64,000 nucleotides of DNA from Sphingobium lactosutens (GTDB lineage Bacteria; Pseudomonadota; Alphaproteobacteria; Sphingomonadales; Sphingomonadaceae), in the NCBI RefSeq assembly GCF_013393185.1, contig NZ_QJQX01000022.1, positions 1 through 64,000 of the forward strand, read 5' to 3'. The notes beneath the pieces are model-generated. The model was not told the origin of the DNA. It ran no database searches and saw nothing but the letters and a program-made list of their open reading frames with translations. Shown in pieces: positions 51,549 to 60,027 of this stretch. Numbering within the stretch: position 1 is the stretch's first letter; each line of letters starts with the position of its first letter. A program made the translations under genes and the position numbers.

Positions 51549-52277
51549 ATGCACAGCGCGACCCACCCACCGCTTCTTTCTCCAGGCATGCGGCGGGTCG
51601 CGCTGCTGCTCCTGGGAGGGCTTCTGGCTTGCCTGAGTTCCACGCTCTGGGCGCATGGCGTCAACGAGAACGACAAGGCCTTCATCGAAGGCGCGTCGGG
51701 GATCAATATCATCCCCTATATGTATCTGGGGGCCAAGCATATGGTCACTGGCTACGACCATCTTCTGTTTCTGGCAGGCGTCATCTTCTTCCTCTATCGG
51801 CTGAAAGATGTCGGCGCCTATGTGACCCTGTTCGCGATCGGGCACAGCACCACGCTGCTGCTCGGCGTCCTGCTCGACATCCGGGCCAACCCCTTCCTGA
51901 TCGACGCGATCATCGGCTTGTCCGTGGTCTACAAGGCGATCGACAATATGGACGGATTCCGCACTTGGTTCGGCATATCACCCAATCCCAAGGCGGCGGT
52001 GCTGATCTTCGGCTTTTTCCATGGCTTCGGCCTGGCCACGAAACTGCAGGAGTTGACACTGGCGAAGGATGGAATGATATACAATCTCATTAGTTTCAAT
52101 ATCGGCGTCGAACTGGGCCAGTTCATGGCGCTGACGATCATCCTCCTTCTCATGAATCTATGGCGCATGACTTCGACCTTTCACCGCAGCGCCATCGTCG
52201 CGAACGCCGCGCTGATGACCGCCGGCTTCGTCCTGATCGGCTATCAGCTGGCCGGCTATTTCACGCAGGGAGCCTGA
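51549..52277 (+). CDS. HupE/UreJ-like membrane protein
   Basis: 242-residue membrane protein with a signal-like first helix ending LWAHG and about six further helices. Motifs GYDHLLFLAGVIFFLY near residue 68 and GFFHGFGLATKLQEL near 157 are hallmarks of the HupE/UreJ_2 family, with conserved His in HLLF, GHST and FHGF. HupE/UreJ proteins transport nickel or cobalt. It is in an operon with DUF4198 and ahead of a siderophore-type TonB receptor, which supports metal uptake. Confidence 0.85.
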   Translation: MHSATHPPLLSPGMRRVALLLLGGLLACLSSTLWAHGVNENDKAFIEGASGINIIPYMYLGAKHMVTGYDHLLFLAGVIFFLYRLKDVGAYVTLFAIGHSTTLLLGVLLDIRANPFLIDAIIGLSVVYKAIDNMDGFRTWFGISPNPKAAVLIFGFFHGFGLATKLQELTLAKDGMIYNLISFNIGVELGQFMALTIILLLMNLWRMTSTFHRSAIVANAALMTAGFVLIGYQLAGYFTQGA

Positions 52278-52278
52278 C

Positions 52279-52887
52279 ATGACCGCAACCACCGTATCCG
52301 CGCTTCCCACCCGAATCAGCCCCGCCCCCGCTACACTCGCCAAAGCGACCGGCGGCGCGGCGCTGGCCGCGATCGCCATAGTCACCCTATTCGTGCTGCC
52401 AGCCGAATATGGCATCGACCCGACCGGGGCCGGCACCGCGCTCGGCCTCACCGGCATGGTCGCCGGCAAGGAAAAGGCCGAACCTGCCGTGGCGGCTCCG
52501 GCCAAGGCAAGCGATATTCCCACGCCCAGCAAGGCCAGCATCTCCAAATCCACGCCTTGGCGGCAGGATGAGATGACCATCACCCTGCCGCCGCATAGCG
52601 GACAGGAAGTGAAGGCCCATATGGAAAAGGGCGACAGCTTCATCTTCACCTGGAAATCCACCGGCCCGATCAAAGCGGAGATGCACGGCGAGGTGCTGAA
52701 CGCCGCCGACGACGCCTTCACCGATTATTGGAAGGAACTGGAGATCAGCGGCGGCCAGGGCGACTTCACCGCCCCCTTCGCCGGCATCCATGGCTGGTAT
52801 TTCCGCAACAAGGGCGACACGCCCGTCACCGTCACCGTCAAGACGGTCGGCTTCTACAAAGATCTCTATCAGCCCAAGGCTGAATGA
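52279..52887 (+). CDS. Membrane-anchored periplasmic protein of the HupE operon
   Basis: 202-residue protein with one N-terminal membrane helix (~25-42), an Ala/Lys/Pro-rich linker, and a C-terminal domain with HSGQEVKAHMEKGDSFIF and FAGIHGWYFRN near residues 112 and 170. Similar "transmembrane anchor" proteins accompany HupE/UreJ_2 genes in other proteobacteria. It begins one base after the HupE stop, so the two are coupled. Function unproven. Confidence 0.7.
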   Translation: MTATTVSALPTRISPAPATLAKATGGAALAAIAIVTLFVLPAEYGIDPTGAGTALGLTGMVAGKEKAEPAVAAPAKASDIPTPSKASISKSTPWRQDEMTITLPPHSGQEVKAHMEKGDSFIFTWKSTGPIKAEMHGEVLNAADDAFTDYWKELEISGGQGDFTAPFAGIHGWYFRNKGDTPVTVTVKTVGFYKDLYQPKAE

Positions 52888-52913
52888 GCGTATAAGGGAC
52901 AAAGGACAGGGTC

Positions 52914-54125
52914 ATGAACAGTTTTGCGGGCCAAGCGCCCCCCATAGGCCTTCGGGCCGCCACATCGCCGGTTGCCGCCGCGAAGGCGCGGACGCGGTTG
53001 ATCGCCATCGATGCCTTGCGCGGCCTCGTCATGCTGTTCATGCTGGTCGATCATGTGCGCGAGACCTGGTTCCTGCACTTGCAGGTGACGGACCCGGTGG
53101 ATGCCAATACGACCGACCCCGGCCTGTTCTTCACCCGCCTATTGTCGACCTTTTGCGCGCCGACCTTCGTCGCGCTGACCGGATTGTCGGCGTGGCTCTA
53201 CGGCCAGTCGCACAGCAAGGGGCAGGTCTCCGAATTCCTGTTCAAGCGCGGCCTGTTCCTGATCGTGCTGGAGTTCACCATCGTCGGCTATGCCTGGCCG
53301 ACGCAGGCGCCGGCCTTCCCGCCGACCGCAATCTGGCTGCAGGTGATCTGGGCGATCGGGATCAGCATGGTCTGCCTGGCCGCGCTCATCCACTTGCCCC
53401 GGCCGGCGCAGTTCGCGCTTGGCCTCGCGATCGTCTGCCTGCACAATCTGCTCGATCCGATCCGGCTGACAGCGGACTCGCCTTTCTTCATTCCCTGGGC
53501 GATGCTGCACCAGCGGGACAAGTTCGAAATTGGCGGAATCCTGTTCAAGACGACCTATCCGGTCCTGCCGTGGATCGGCGTCATCCTGCTGGGCTATGCC
53601 TGCGGTCCGTGGTTTGCACGGGGCAGCGATCCGGAGCGCCGCATCAGACGGCTGACCATGCTCGGCCTTGGCCTGATCGTCGGATTCGTCGTCATCCGCT
53701 ATCTCAACATCTATGGCGACAAGCCTTGGTTCGTCGCGGAAACGCCGCTTCGCACGACGATGAGCTTCCTGGCGCTCACCAAATATCCGCCGTCCCTGCT
53801 GTTCCTGATGCCCACCGTGGGCACCGGCTGCCTGTTGCTGGCGCTGTTCGAGACGTTTCAGGACAGCAAGGCGATGCCGCATCTCGCCTTGTTGGGCGGC
53901 GCACCGATGTTCTATTATGTGCTGCACCTCTATGTGCTGAAGGCGATCTATAATGTCGCGCTGCTGCTGTACGGCCCGACCAAGGGCACGGTGTTCGGCG
54001 TCGATCATCTGCGCTGGGTGTGGATCTGGGTCTTCATTTTGATCCCTGTCCTCTATTTCCCCACCCGCTGGTTCGCGCAGCTCAAGCAGCGCCGCAAGGA
54101 CATATGGTGGCTCAAATATCTCTGA
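52914..54125 (+). CDS. DUF1624 / heparan-alpha-glucosaminide N-acetyltransferase-like membrane protein
   Basis: 403-residue polytopic membrane protein. RLIAIDALRGLVMLFMLVDH near residues 28-47 contains the DALRG..M..DH signature of the acyltransferase-3-like DUF1624 family, which includes human HGSNAT. About ten helices follow, with FYYVLHLYVLKA near 340. It might acylate a periplasmic or envelope glycan. It is the last gene of the metal operon by spacing (26 bp), and its link to metal uptake is unclear. Confidence 0.8.
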   Translation: MNSFAGQAPPIGLRAATSPVAAAKARTRLIAIDALRGLVMLFMLVDHVRETWFLHLQVTDPVDANTTDPGLFFTRLLSTFCAPTFVALTGLSAWLYGQSHSKGQVSEFLFKRGLFLIVLEFTIVGYAWPTQAPAFPPTAIWLQVIWAIGISMVCLAALIHLPRPAQFALGLAIVCLHNLLDPIRLTADSPFFIPWAMLHQRDKFEIGGILFKTTYPVLPWIGVILLGYACGPWFARGSDPERRIRRLTMLGLGLIVGFVVIRYLNIYGDKPWFVAETPLRTTMSFLALTKYPPSLLFLMPTVGTGCLLLALFETFQDSKAMPHLALLGGAPMFYYVLHLYVLKAIYNVALLLYGPTKGTVFGVDHLRWVWIWVFILIPVLYFPTRWFAQLKQRRKDIWWLKYL

Positions 54126-54148
54126 CGGTCCTGCGTTAGGGTCGCCTT

Positions 54149-54179
54149 GGCCGCCTTCCCTTCGAAGGCGGCCATTTTT
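54149..54179 (+). terminator. Intrinsic terminator after DUF1624 gene
   Basis: GGCCGCCTTC and GAAGGCGGCC form a 10-bp perfect stem with a 5-nt loop, followed by ATTTTT. Confidence 0.88.
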
Positions 54180-54452
54180 CGGGCTTTCCACGCTTTCCGA
54201 TCGCAGAAGAGGACGCCGCATTTTCGTGCCGTAGGAAGCCAAGATTCACAATTTTGCGCCGTCCCATGAGCCAAGTTTGACGTAATATTTCCGTCACTCA
54301 ACCTTAGCCTTGAAACCAAGAAGAGGTGGGAAATCACCCAAGGATCGGCCCCGACGACAGGACAAAGTCCGCGCGGGGCAAGGTGGAAAAGCCCGATCCC
54401 CCCGTTTCGCAGGACATAAGGGAACAGCGATTTTACAAGGGGTTACAGCATT
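54180..54452 (+). promoter_or_regulatory. Leader of the siderophore-type TonB receptor
   Basis: No gene is seen in these 273 bp. GTTTGACGTAATATTTCC near 54274-54291 is AT-rich and may hold promoter elements. A ~100-nt purine-rich leader precedes the receptor start. No clear Fur or Fur-like box was recognised. Confidence 0.4.
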
Positions 54453-56585
54453 ATGCGCACTTCATCGGCCCTCCGCCTGGCCTTCGTCGCCAGCACCGCC
54501 GCCATCGCACTGACGTCCGCCGCTCAAGCCCAGGAGCCGGCCCCCGCGACGCCCGACGGCGAAATCGTCGTCACCGGCCTCAAACGCCAATATTTCGGCG
54601 ATACGCCGGTCAAGGAAATCCCGCAGGCGGTCCAGTTCCTGGAAGGCAAGCTGCTCGACGACCTCAACATCACCCGCCTCGACACCGCGCTGGAACTGGC
54701 GAGCGGCGTGTCGAAGCAGAATAATTTCGGCGGCCTGTGGGACAGTTTCGCGATCCGCGGCTTTGCCGGCGACGAGAATTTCCCGAGCGGCTTCCTGGTC
54801 AACGGTTTCAACGGCGGCCGCGGCTATGGCGGTCCGCGCGACGCATCGAATGTCGAACGGATCGAGGTGCTGAAGGGACCGAACTCCGCGCTCTTCGGGC
54901 GCGGCGAGCCGGGCGGCACGATCAACATCGTCACCAAGAAGCCGACCTTCGAACAGGGTGGCAGCTTCTCCGTATCGGGCGGCAGCTGGGAAACCTATCG
55001 CGCCGAGGGCGACTATAACCTGCCGCTCACCGACAGCGTGGCCGTCCGCATCAACGGCTCTGTCGAAAAGGCGGAAAGCTTCCGCGACACGGTGGAAACG
55101 CAGAAATATACGCTGACCCCGTCCTTCCTGGCAAAGCTGTCGGACAAGGACATCTTCACCTACGAACTGGAATATGTGAACCAGGAAGTGCCGTTCGATC
55201 GCGGCGTGGTCGCCATTCCGACGGTCAATGCCAATGGCACCACCAGCTATAATCTGGGCGCCATCCCCAATTCGCGCTTCCTGAGCAACCCCAATGACGG
55301 TCCGATCAAGATCGGCGTGCTGGGCCATCAGGCGCAATATCAGCACGACTTCAACGACGACTGGACGCTGATGCTGGGCGCCGGCTACAAGCATACCACG
55401 TTCGAGGGCTATTCCAGCGATCCCGAACTGGCGTTGGGCCGCCAGATGCTCGACAATGACGGGCGCACTTTGTCGCGCCAGCGCCGGTATCGCGATTACA
55501 GCACCACCCATATGGTGTTCCGTGGCGAAATCAGCGGCAAGCTGGAAACCGGCTCCATCGTGCATAATATCCGCATCGGCGGGGACTGGGACAAGTTCAA
55601 GATCAACACGTTCCAGCTGCGCTATCGCCCGACCGCCGCAGACCAGTCCTATTCGATCGACATCTTCAACCCAGATTACACCATCCCTGCGCCGACACCG
55701 ACGTCCGTGATCCAGAATTCGACGGAAATCCAGAAGGCTTGGGGCATCTATGCCCAGGATCAGATTGAGATTACCGAACAGTTCAAAGTCCGGTTCGGCG
55801 GTCGCTACGACGATTTCAGCCAGAATATCGACAACCGTCTGGGCACCACCAATCCGGCGGCCTATACCAAGTTCAGCCCAATGGCGGGACTGGTGTTCGA
55901 ACCGACCAGCAGCCTCTCCTTCTACGCTAGCTATGGCAAGGGGTTCCGGCCGAACAGCGGCGTCGACGTCAACAACAATCCCTTCGCCCCGGAAGTCAGC
56001 AAAAGCTATGAAGTCGGCGCGAAGTTCGTGACGCCGGATGGCAAGCTGACCAGCACGCTGTCGCTCTACAAGATGAAGAAGAGCAACGTCCTGACCGCCG
56101 ACCTGCTGACCGGCCTTTCGATCGCGGTGGGTGAGGCCAAGAGCCAAGGCGTGGAGTTCGACGTCAACGCCAAACTGCCCGGCGGCTTCGAACTGTTCCT
56201 GACCTATGCCTACACCGACGCAGGCTGGGCCGACGACTATGCCTCTGCCGGGGTTAGCAAGAATGATCCGCTGATCAACATTCCCAAGCATCAGGGTAAT
56301 GCCCTGCTGTTCAAGAATTTCTCCATCGGTGATCATGAAGCGATGCTGGGCGCGGGCGTAACCCATGTCAGCAAGCGCCTGGGCCAGACGGCGGCGGATT
56401 TCTACCTGCCGAGCTATACCATCGCCAAGGTGCTGGGATCGTTCAACATCACCGAGCAGATCAAGCTGTCGGCGGACGTGAACAACCTGTTCAACAAGAA
56501 ATATTATGCCAGCTCCTATTCGGCGCTGTGGATCCAGCCCGGCATGCCGCGCTCGTTCACCGTCCGCGCGAGCTTCAACTTCTGA
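54453..56585 (+). CDS. TonB-dependent siderophore receptor
   Basis: 710-residue receptor with a signal peptide ending SAAQAQE, a TonB-box-like EIVVTGLKRQYF, and a plug with the siderophore-receptor pattern IRGFAGDENFP and VERIEVLKGPNSALFGRGEPGGTINIVTKKP near residues 130-170. The barrel ends FTVRASFNF. It should import a ferric siderophore or other metal chelate. It follows the HupE-type operon and precedes what was a PepSY gene, a common receptor partner. Confidence 0.9.
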   Translation: MRTSSALRLAFVASTAAIALTSAAQAQEPAPATPDGEIVVTGLKRQYFGDTPVKEIPQAVQFLEGKLLDDLNITRLDTALELASGVSKQNNFGGLWDSFAIRGFAGDENFPSGFLVNGFNGGRGYGGPRDASNVERIEVLKGPNSALFGRGEPGGTINIVTKKPTFEQGGSFSVSGGSWETYRAEGDYNLPLTDSVAVRINGSVEKAESFRDTVETQKYTLTPSFLAKLSDKDIFTYELEYVNQEVPFDRGVVAIPTVNANGTTSYNLGAIPNSRFLSNPNDGPIKIGVLGHQAQYQHDFNDDWTLMLGAGYKHTTFEGYSSDPELALGRQMLDNDGRTLSRQRRYRDYSTTHMVFRGEISGKLETGSIVHNIRIGGDWDKFKINTFQLRYRPTAADQSYSIDIFNPDYTIPAPTPTSVIQNSTEIQKAWGIYAQDQIEITEQFKVRFGGRYDDFSQNIDNRLGTTNPAAYTKFSPMAGLVFEPTSSLSFYASYGKGFRPNSGVDVNNNPFAPEVSKSYEVGAKFVTPDGKLTSTLSLYKMKKSNVLTADLLTGLSIAVGEAKSQGVEFDVNAKLPGGFELFLTYAYTDAGWADDYASAGVSKNDPLINIPKHQGNALLFKNFSIGDHEAMLGAGVTHVSKRLGQTAADFYLPSYTIAKVLGSFNITEQIKLSADVNNLFNKKYYASSYSALWIQPGMPRSFTVRASFNF

Positions 56586-56618
56586 TGGCATAGGTCGGGG
56601 CGCGCCCGTCCCGACCCC

Positions 56619-56674
56619 GGCCGCCGGCATCCCTTCCTCCAAGCTATAGGGGTGCTGGCGGCCTTTTCCTTTTC
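56619..56674 (+). terminator. Terminator after siderophore receptor
   Basis: GGCCGCCGGCATCCC at 56619-56633 pairs with GGGGTGCTGGCGGCC at 56649-56663 with two mismatches, followed by TTTTCCTTTT. The next gene starts 19 bp later, so some readthrough is likely. Confidence 0.75.
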
Positions 56675-56692
56675 GACCGCAAGAGGCGCCGC

Positions 56693-57826
56693 ATGACCCG
56701 CGCGACATGGCTCCGCATTCACCGCGTCCTTGGCCTTGCCATGGCGGCCTTCCTGCTGGTTCAGGCGCTGACCGGCGCTTTGCTGCTCTATCGCGGACCG
56801 GTTGCGCGAATGATCGATCCATCCGGCATGACAACCCAGGCGACCGGCCCGGCCTGCTCCGCCGGGCGCGCTGTGGGGCAGGCGAGCCATGCCCTGCCCG
56901 GTTATCATGTGACCCGCCTCTTTGCACCGGATGCCGAGGACGCGACCTGGTTCGCGCAGTTGAGCGACGATAGCGGACGGACGCGCTATGCCTCGATCGA
57001 TCCGGCCGGCGGCCGCGTGCTCCGCGCCGGCAGCCTGGCGCCTTCGGCCGAATTACTCGCCGGGCTGCCCAATCTGGAGATTCTCTTCTCGATCGGCGCC
57101 GGGATCGACCAATTCGACATGAGCGCCCTGCCGCCCCATGTGCGCGTAGTCCGCATGATCGAGCCGGGCATCGCGGCAGGCATGGTCGAATATGTCACGA
57201 TGGCGGTGCTGGCGCTGCACCGGAACCTGATCGACTATCGCGAGGCACAGAAAGACGCGCGCTGGGCGCCGATCAAGCTGAAGCCTGCGGGCGAGCGGCG
57301 GGTCGGTATCATGGGTCTCGGCAATCTGGGTCAGGCGGTGTTGAAGGCGCTGACGCCCTTCGCCTTCGCCCTGTCGGGGTGGAGCCGGTCGCCGCGTGAT
57401 ATCGAAGGCGTGACCTGCCATGCCGGGGAAGCCGCGCTGCCCGATTTTCTGGCGACCTGCGACATATTGATCTGCCTGCTGCCGCTGACCGACGAAACAC
57501 GCGGCATTTTGTGCCGGAACAGCCTGTCGCAACTGCCCGGTGGCGCTGCCCTCATCAACGCCGGGCGGGGTGGGCATCTGGTGGAGCAGGATCTGCTGTC
57601 ATTGCTCGACGAACGGCATCTGTCCGGCGCGTTTCTCGACGTCACCGACCCCGAACCGCTGCCTGCCAGCCATCCCTTCTGGGCGCATCCCCGCATCGTC
57701 ATCACCCCCCATATCGCCAGCATGACCCGGGCGGACAGCGCCGCGCGGGCGCTGATCGCCAATATCCGCCGGCATGAGGCGGGCGAGCCGATGGATGGCG
57801 AAGTCGCGCGGAATCGAGGCTATTGA
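56693..57826 (+). CDS. Chimeric ORF: PepSY-type membrane N-terminus fused to GhrA-type 2-hydroxyacid dehydrogenase
   Basis: 377 residues in two unrelated parts. Residues 1-~112 look like the start of a PepSY/PiuB iron-uptake membrane protein: WLRIHRVLGLAMAAFLLVQA helix, TGALLLYRG, then a PepSY-like YASIDPAGGRVL. From ~118 on it matches glyoxylate/hydroxypyruvate reductase A: FSIGAGIDQ, NAD motif GLGNLG at 209-214, catalytic Arg293, Glu322 and His341 (TPHIASMT). The first ~50 residues of GhrA and the last two-thirds of PepSY are missing. The joint lies near 57030-57050. It is probably a deletion product; activity is doubtful because part of the substrate domain is lost. Confidence 0.75.
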   Translation: MTRATWLRIHRVLGLAMAAFLLVQALTGALLLYRGPVARMIDPSGMTTQATGPACSAGRAVGQASHALPGYHVTRLFAPDAEDATWFAQLSDDSGRTRYASIDPAGGRVLRAGSLAPSAELLAGLPNLEILFSIGAGIDQFDMSALPPHVRVVRMIEPGIAAGMVEYVTMAVLALHRNLIDYREAQKDARWAPIKLKPAGERRVGIMGLGNLGQAVLKALTPFAFALSGWSRSPRDIEGVTCHAGEAALPDFLATCDILICLLPLTDETRGILCRNSLSQLPGGAALINAGRGGHLVEQDLLSLLDERHLSGAFLDVTDPEPLPASHPFWAHPRIVITPHIASMTRADSAARALIANIRRHEAGEPMDGEVARNRGY

Positions 57827-58064
57827 AGGCGCGACATTCCATGCCGTTCGCAGCGCCCCTTCTGCCGTTTCGTCCCTGCCCCGATGCCCCGATTGCCGCT
57901 TGCCCCGAAGCGCGGCAAACTATGCCGAAAGGATCGCGAGAAAGCCGTAAATCTGCGTCCCGACCCGAGGATATCGGGCGCATGTTCCGGCTCCGCCATG
58001 TCGTAATGCTGTTGTCACACGGCTTCCCAAGCCAATCGTAGAACCTGCAAAGGACGCTCCGTCG

Positions 58065-58733
58065 ATGCCCAATTTCCGGCCCAAATATATCAGTTTCGAC
58101 TGCTATGGCACGCTGACCCGTTTCCGCATGACCGAGATGGCGACCGCCTTCATGGCCGATCGCGTCGCGGCGGAAGACCTGCCCGCCTTCTGCAAGGACT
58201 GGAGCGCCTATCGCTTCGACCAGGTGATGGGTCCGTGGGAACCCTATCAGGAAATCATCCGCAATTCGCTGGCGCGCACCTGCAAACGCTGGGGCGTGGA
58301 CTATCGCGAGGCGGACGCCGATGCGGTCTATGCCGCCGTGCCGACCTGGGGTCCGCATGACGATGTGCCGGGCGGCCTTTCCAAGATCGGCGACAAGATC
58401 CCGCTCGTCATCCTGTCCAACGCGATGAACGACCAGATCCATCATAATGTCGGGATGTTGGGCGCGCCCTTCCATGCGGTCTACACCGCGCAGATGGCGC
58501 AGGCCTACAAGCCGCGGATGCAGGCGTTCGAATATATGTTCGACCAGCTCGGCGCGAAGCCGGAAGAGATGATGCACGTCTCGTCCAGCTTCCGTTACGA
58601 CCAGAACACGGCCACCGACCTGCATTTCGGCTGCCGCGTGTTCGTGGGCCGCGGGCACGAGCCGTCCAACGCCTTCTATCGCGACGTCGAAATCCCCCAT
58701 ATCGGCGCGCTGCCGGCGGTGGTGGGGCTGTAA
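58065..58733 (+). CDS. Haloacid dehalogenase type II-like hydrolase
   Basis: 222-residue HAD protein: nucleophile Asp12 in FDCYGTL, motif II in VILSNAMN near residue 112, motif III Lys in AYKPRMQAF near 147, and SSSFRYDQNTA near 172 in place of the usual acidic motif. L-2-haloacid dehalogenase-like proteins often act on unknown phosphate or halo compounds. It starts the operon with an FAD oxidase and an oligopeptide-type ABC importer, so a catabolic role for an imported amine or peptide-like molecule is possible. AAAGGA precedes the ATG. Confidence 0.8.
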   Translation: MPNFRPKYISFDCYGTLTRFRMTEMATAFMADRVAAEDLPAFCKDWSAYRFDQVMGPWEPYQEIIRNSLARTCKRWGVDYREADADAVYAAVPTWGPHDDVPGGLSKIGDKIPLVILSNAMNDQIHHNVGMLGAPFHAVYTAQMAQAYKPRMQAFEYMFDQLGAKPEEMMHVSSSFRYDQNTATDLHFGCRVFVGRGHEPSNAFYRDVEIPHIGALPAVVGL

Positions 58734-58740
58734 GAGCGCC

Positions 58741-60027
58741 ATGACGGCTCCCTCCCTCTCCTATTGGCTGGCCACCGCCCCCCCTTTCGCCGGCGGGGCG
58801 CAGGGCGGCGTCGAAGGCAAGGTGGACGTCGCCATCATCGGCGGCGGCTTCACCGGCCTGTCGGCGGCGCTCGCGCTGGCGAAGCAAGGCGCCAGCGTCG
58901 TGCTGCTGGAGAAGGGACGGGTGGCCGGAGAGGCTTCGGGACGCAACGGGGGTCAGTGCAACAATGGCACGGCCCACGACTATGGCGCGCTGTCCGCGCG
59001 TTTCGGCAAGGATGTCGCCAAGGCCTATTATCGCGCCCATTGCGACGCGGTGGATCTGGTCGAGCGGATCGCGGCGGACGAAGGCATTGATTGCGCCTTT
59101 CGTCGCTGCGGCCGGGTGAAGCTGGCGGCGAAACCGGCGCATTATGACAAGCTGGTCCGCGCCCACGATCTGCTGGCGGCGGAGGTAGACGAGAATGTCC
59201 GGCTGGTGCCGCCCGAGCGTATCCGGGAGGAAGTGGGATCGGACGCCTTTCATGGCGCGCTCATCCAGACAACCAGCGCACAATTGCATCCGGCGCGCTT
59301 CGGCGTGGGGCTGGCCGAAGCGGCGGCGCGGGCGGGCGCGCGAATATTCGAAAATGCCGAAGTCACGGGCATGGATCGTCTGGCCGGCGGCGGCTGGAAG
59401 GTGACGACGCCCAAAGGATCGGTCATGGCTTCACAACTGCTGGTCGCGACCGGCGGCGCGCCGCCGGCGGCGCCGTTCGGCTTCTTCCGGCGGCGGATCG
59501 TGTCGGTCGGCAGCTTCATCATCGCCACCGACCCGCTGGACGATGCGCTGATCGCGCAATTGCTGCCGAACCGGCGCAATTATGTGACCAGCAAGAATAT
59601 CGGCAATTATTTCCGCCTGGCGCCGGACAATCGCCTGATCTTCGGCGGGCGGGCACGCTTTGCGATCAGCGATCCGCGGTCGGACCTGAAGAGCGGGCGC
59701 ATACTGGAAGAGGTAATGGGCGACATCTTCCCGGCGCTGAAGGGCGTGGGCGTCAGTCATGTCTGGGGCGGGATGGTCGACCTGACCGCCGACCGCCTGC
59801 CCCGCGCGGGCGAGCAGGACGGGATGTATTATTCGATGGGCTATAGCGGCCATGGCGTGCAGATGGCGACCTATATGGGACAGGCGATGGCGCGGGTCAT
59901 GGGCGGCGATACAAGCCCCAATCCCTGGGCCGGGCTGGACTGGCCCAGCGTGCCCGGTCATTTCGGCAAGCCCTGGTTCCTGCCAATGGTAGGCCTGTGG
60001 TATAAATGGCAGGATCTGATCCATTGA
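58741..60027 (+). CDS. FAD-dependent amine oxidase (DAO family, PuuB/OrdL-like)
   Basis: 428-residue flavoenzyme. The FAD motif DVAIIGGGFTGLSAALALA is at ~29-47, then GRNGGQCNNGT near 67, typical of gamma-glutamylputrescine oxidase-like proteins, and MGYSGHGVQMATYMGQA near 378 for the FAD tail. Begins 7 bp after the HAD gene and overlaps the binding-protein gene by one base (TGATG). Likely substrate is a secondary or primary amine, perhaps the compound imported by the ABC system. Confidence 0.85.
   Translation: MTAPSLSYWLATAPPFAGGAQGGVEGKVDVAIIGGGFTGLSAALALAKQGASVVLLEKGRVAGEASGRNGGQCNNGTAHDYGALSARFGKDVAKAYYRAHCDAVDLVERIAADEGIDCAFRRCGRVKLAAKPAHYDKLVRAHDLLAAEVDENVRLVPPERIREEVGSDAFHGALIQTTSAQLHPARFGVGLAEAAARAGARIFENAEVTGMDRLAGGGWKVTTPKGSVMASQLLVATGGAPPAAPFGFFRRRIVSVGSFIIATDPLDDALIAQLLPNRRNYVTSKNIGNYFRLAPDNRLIFGGRARFAISDPRSDLKSGRILEEVMGDIFPALKGVGVSHVWGGMVDLTADRLPRAGEQDGMYYSMGYSGHGVQMATYMGQAMARVMGGDTSPNPWAGLDWPSVPGHFGKPWFLPMVGLWYKWQDLIH

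Noticed and set aside
54462-56927. 821-codon minus-strand frame opposite the siderophore receptor
   Set aside because: Antisense shadow; runs through a terminator and into the chimeric gene.
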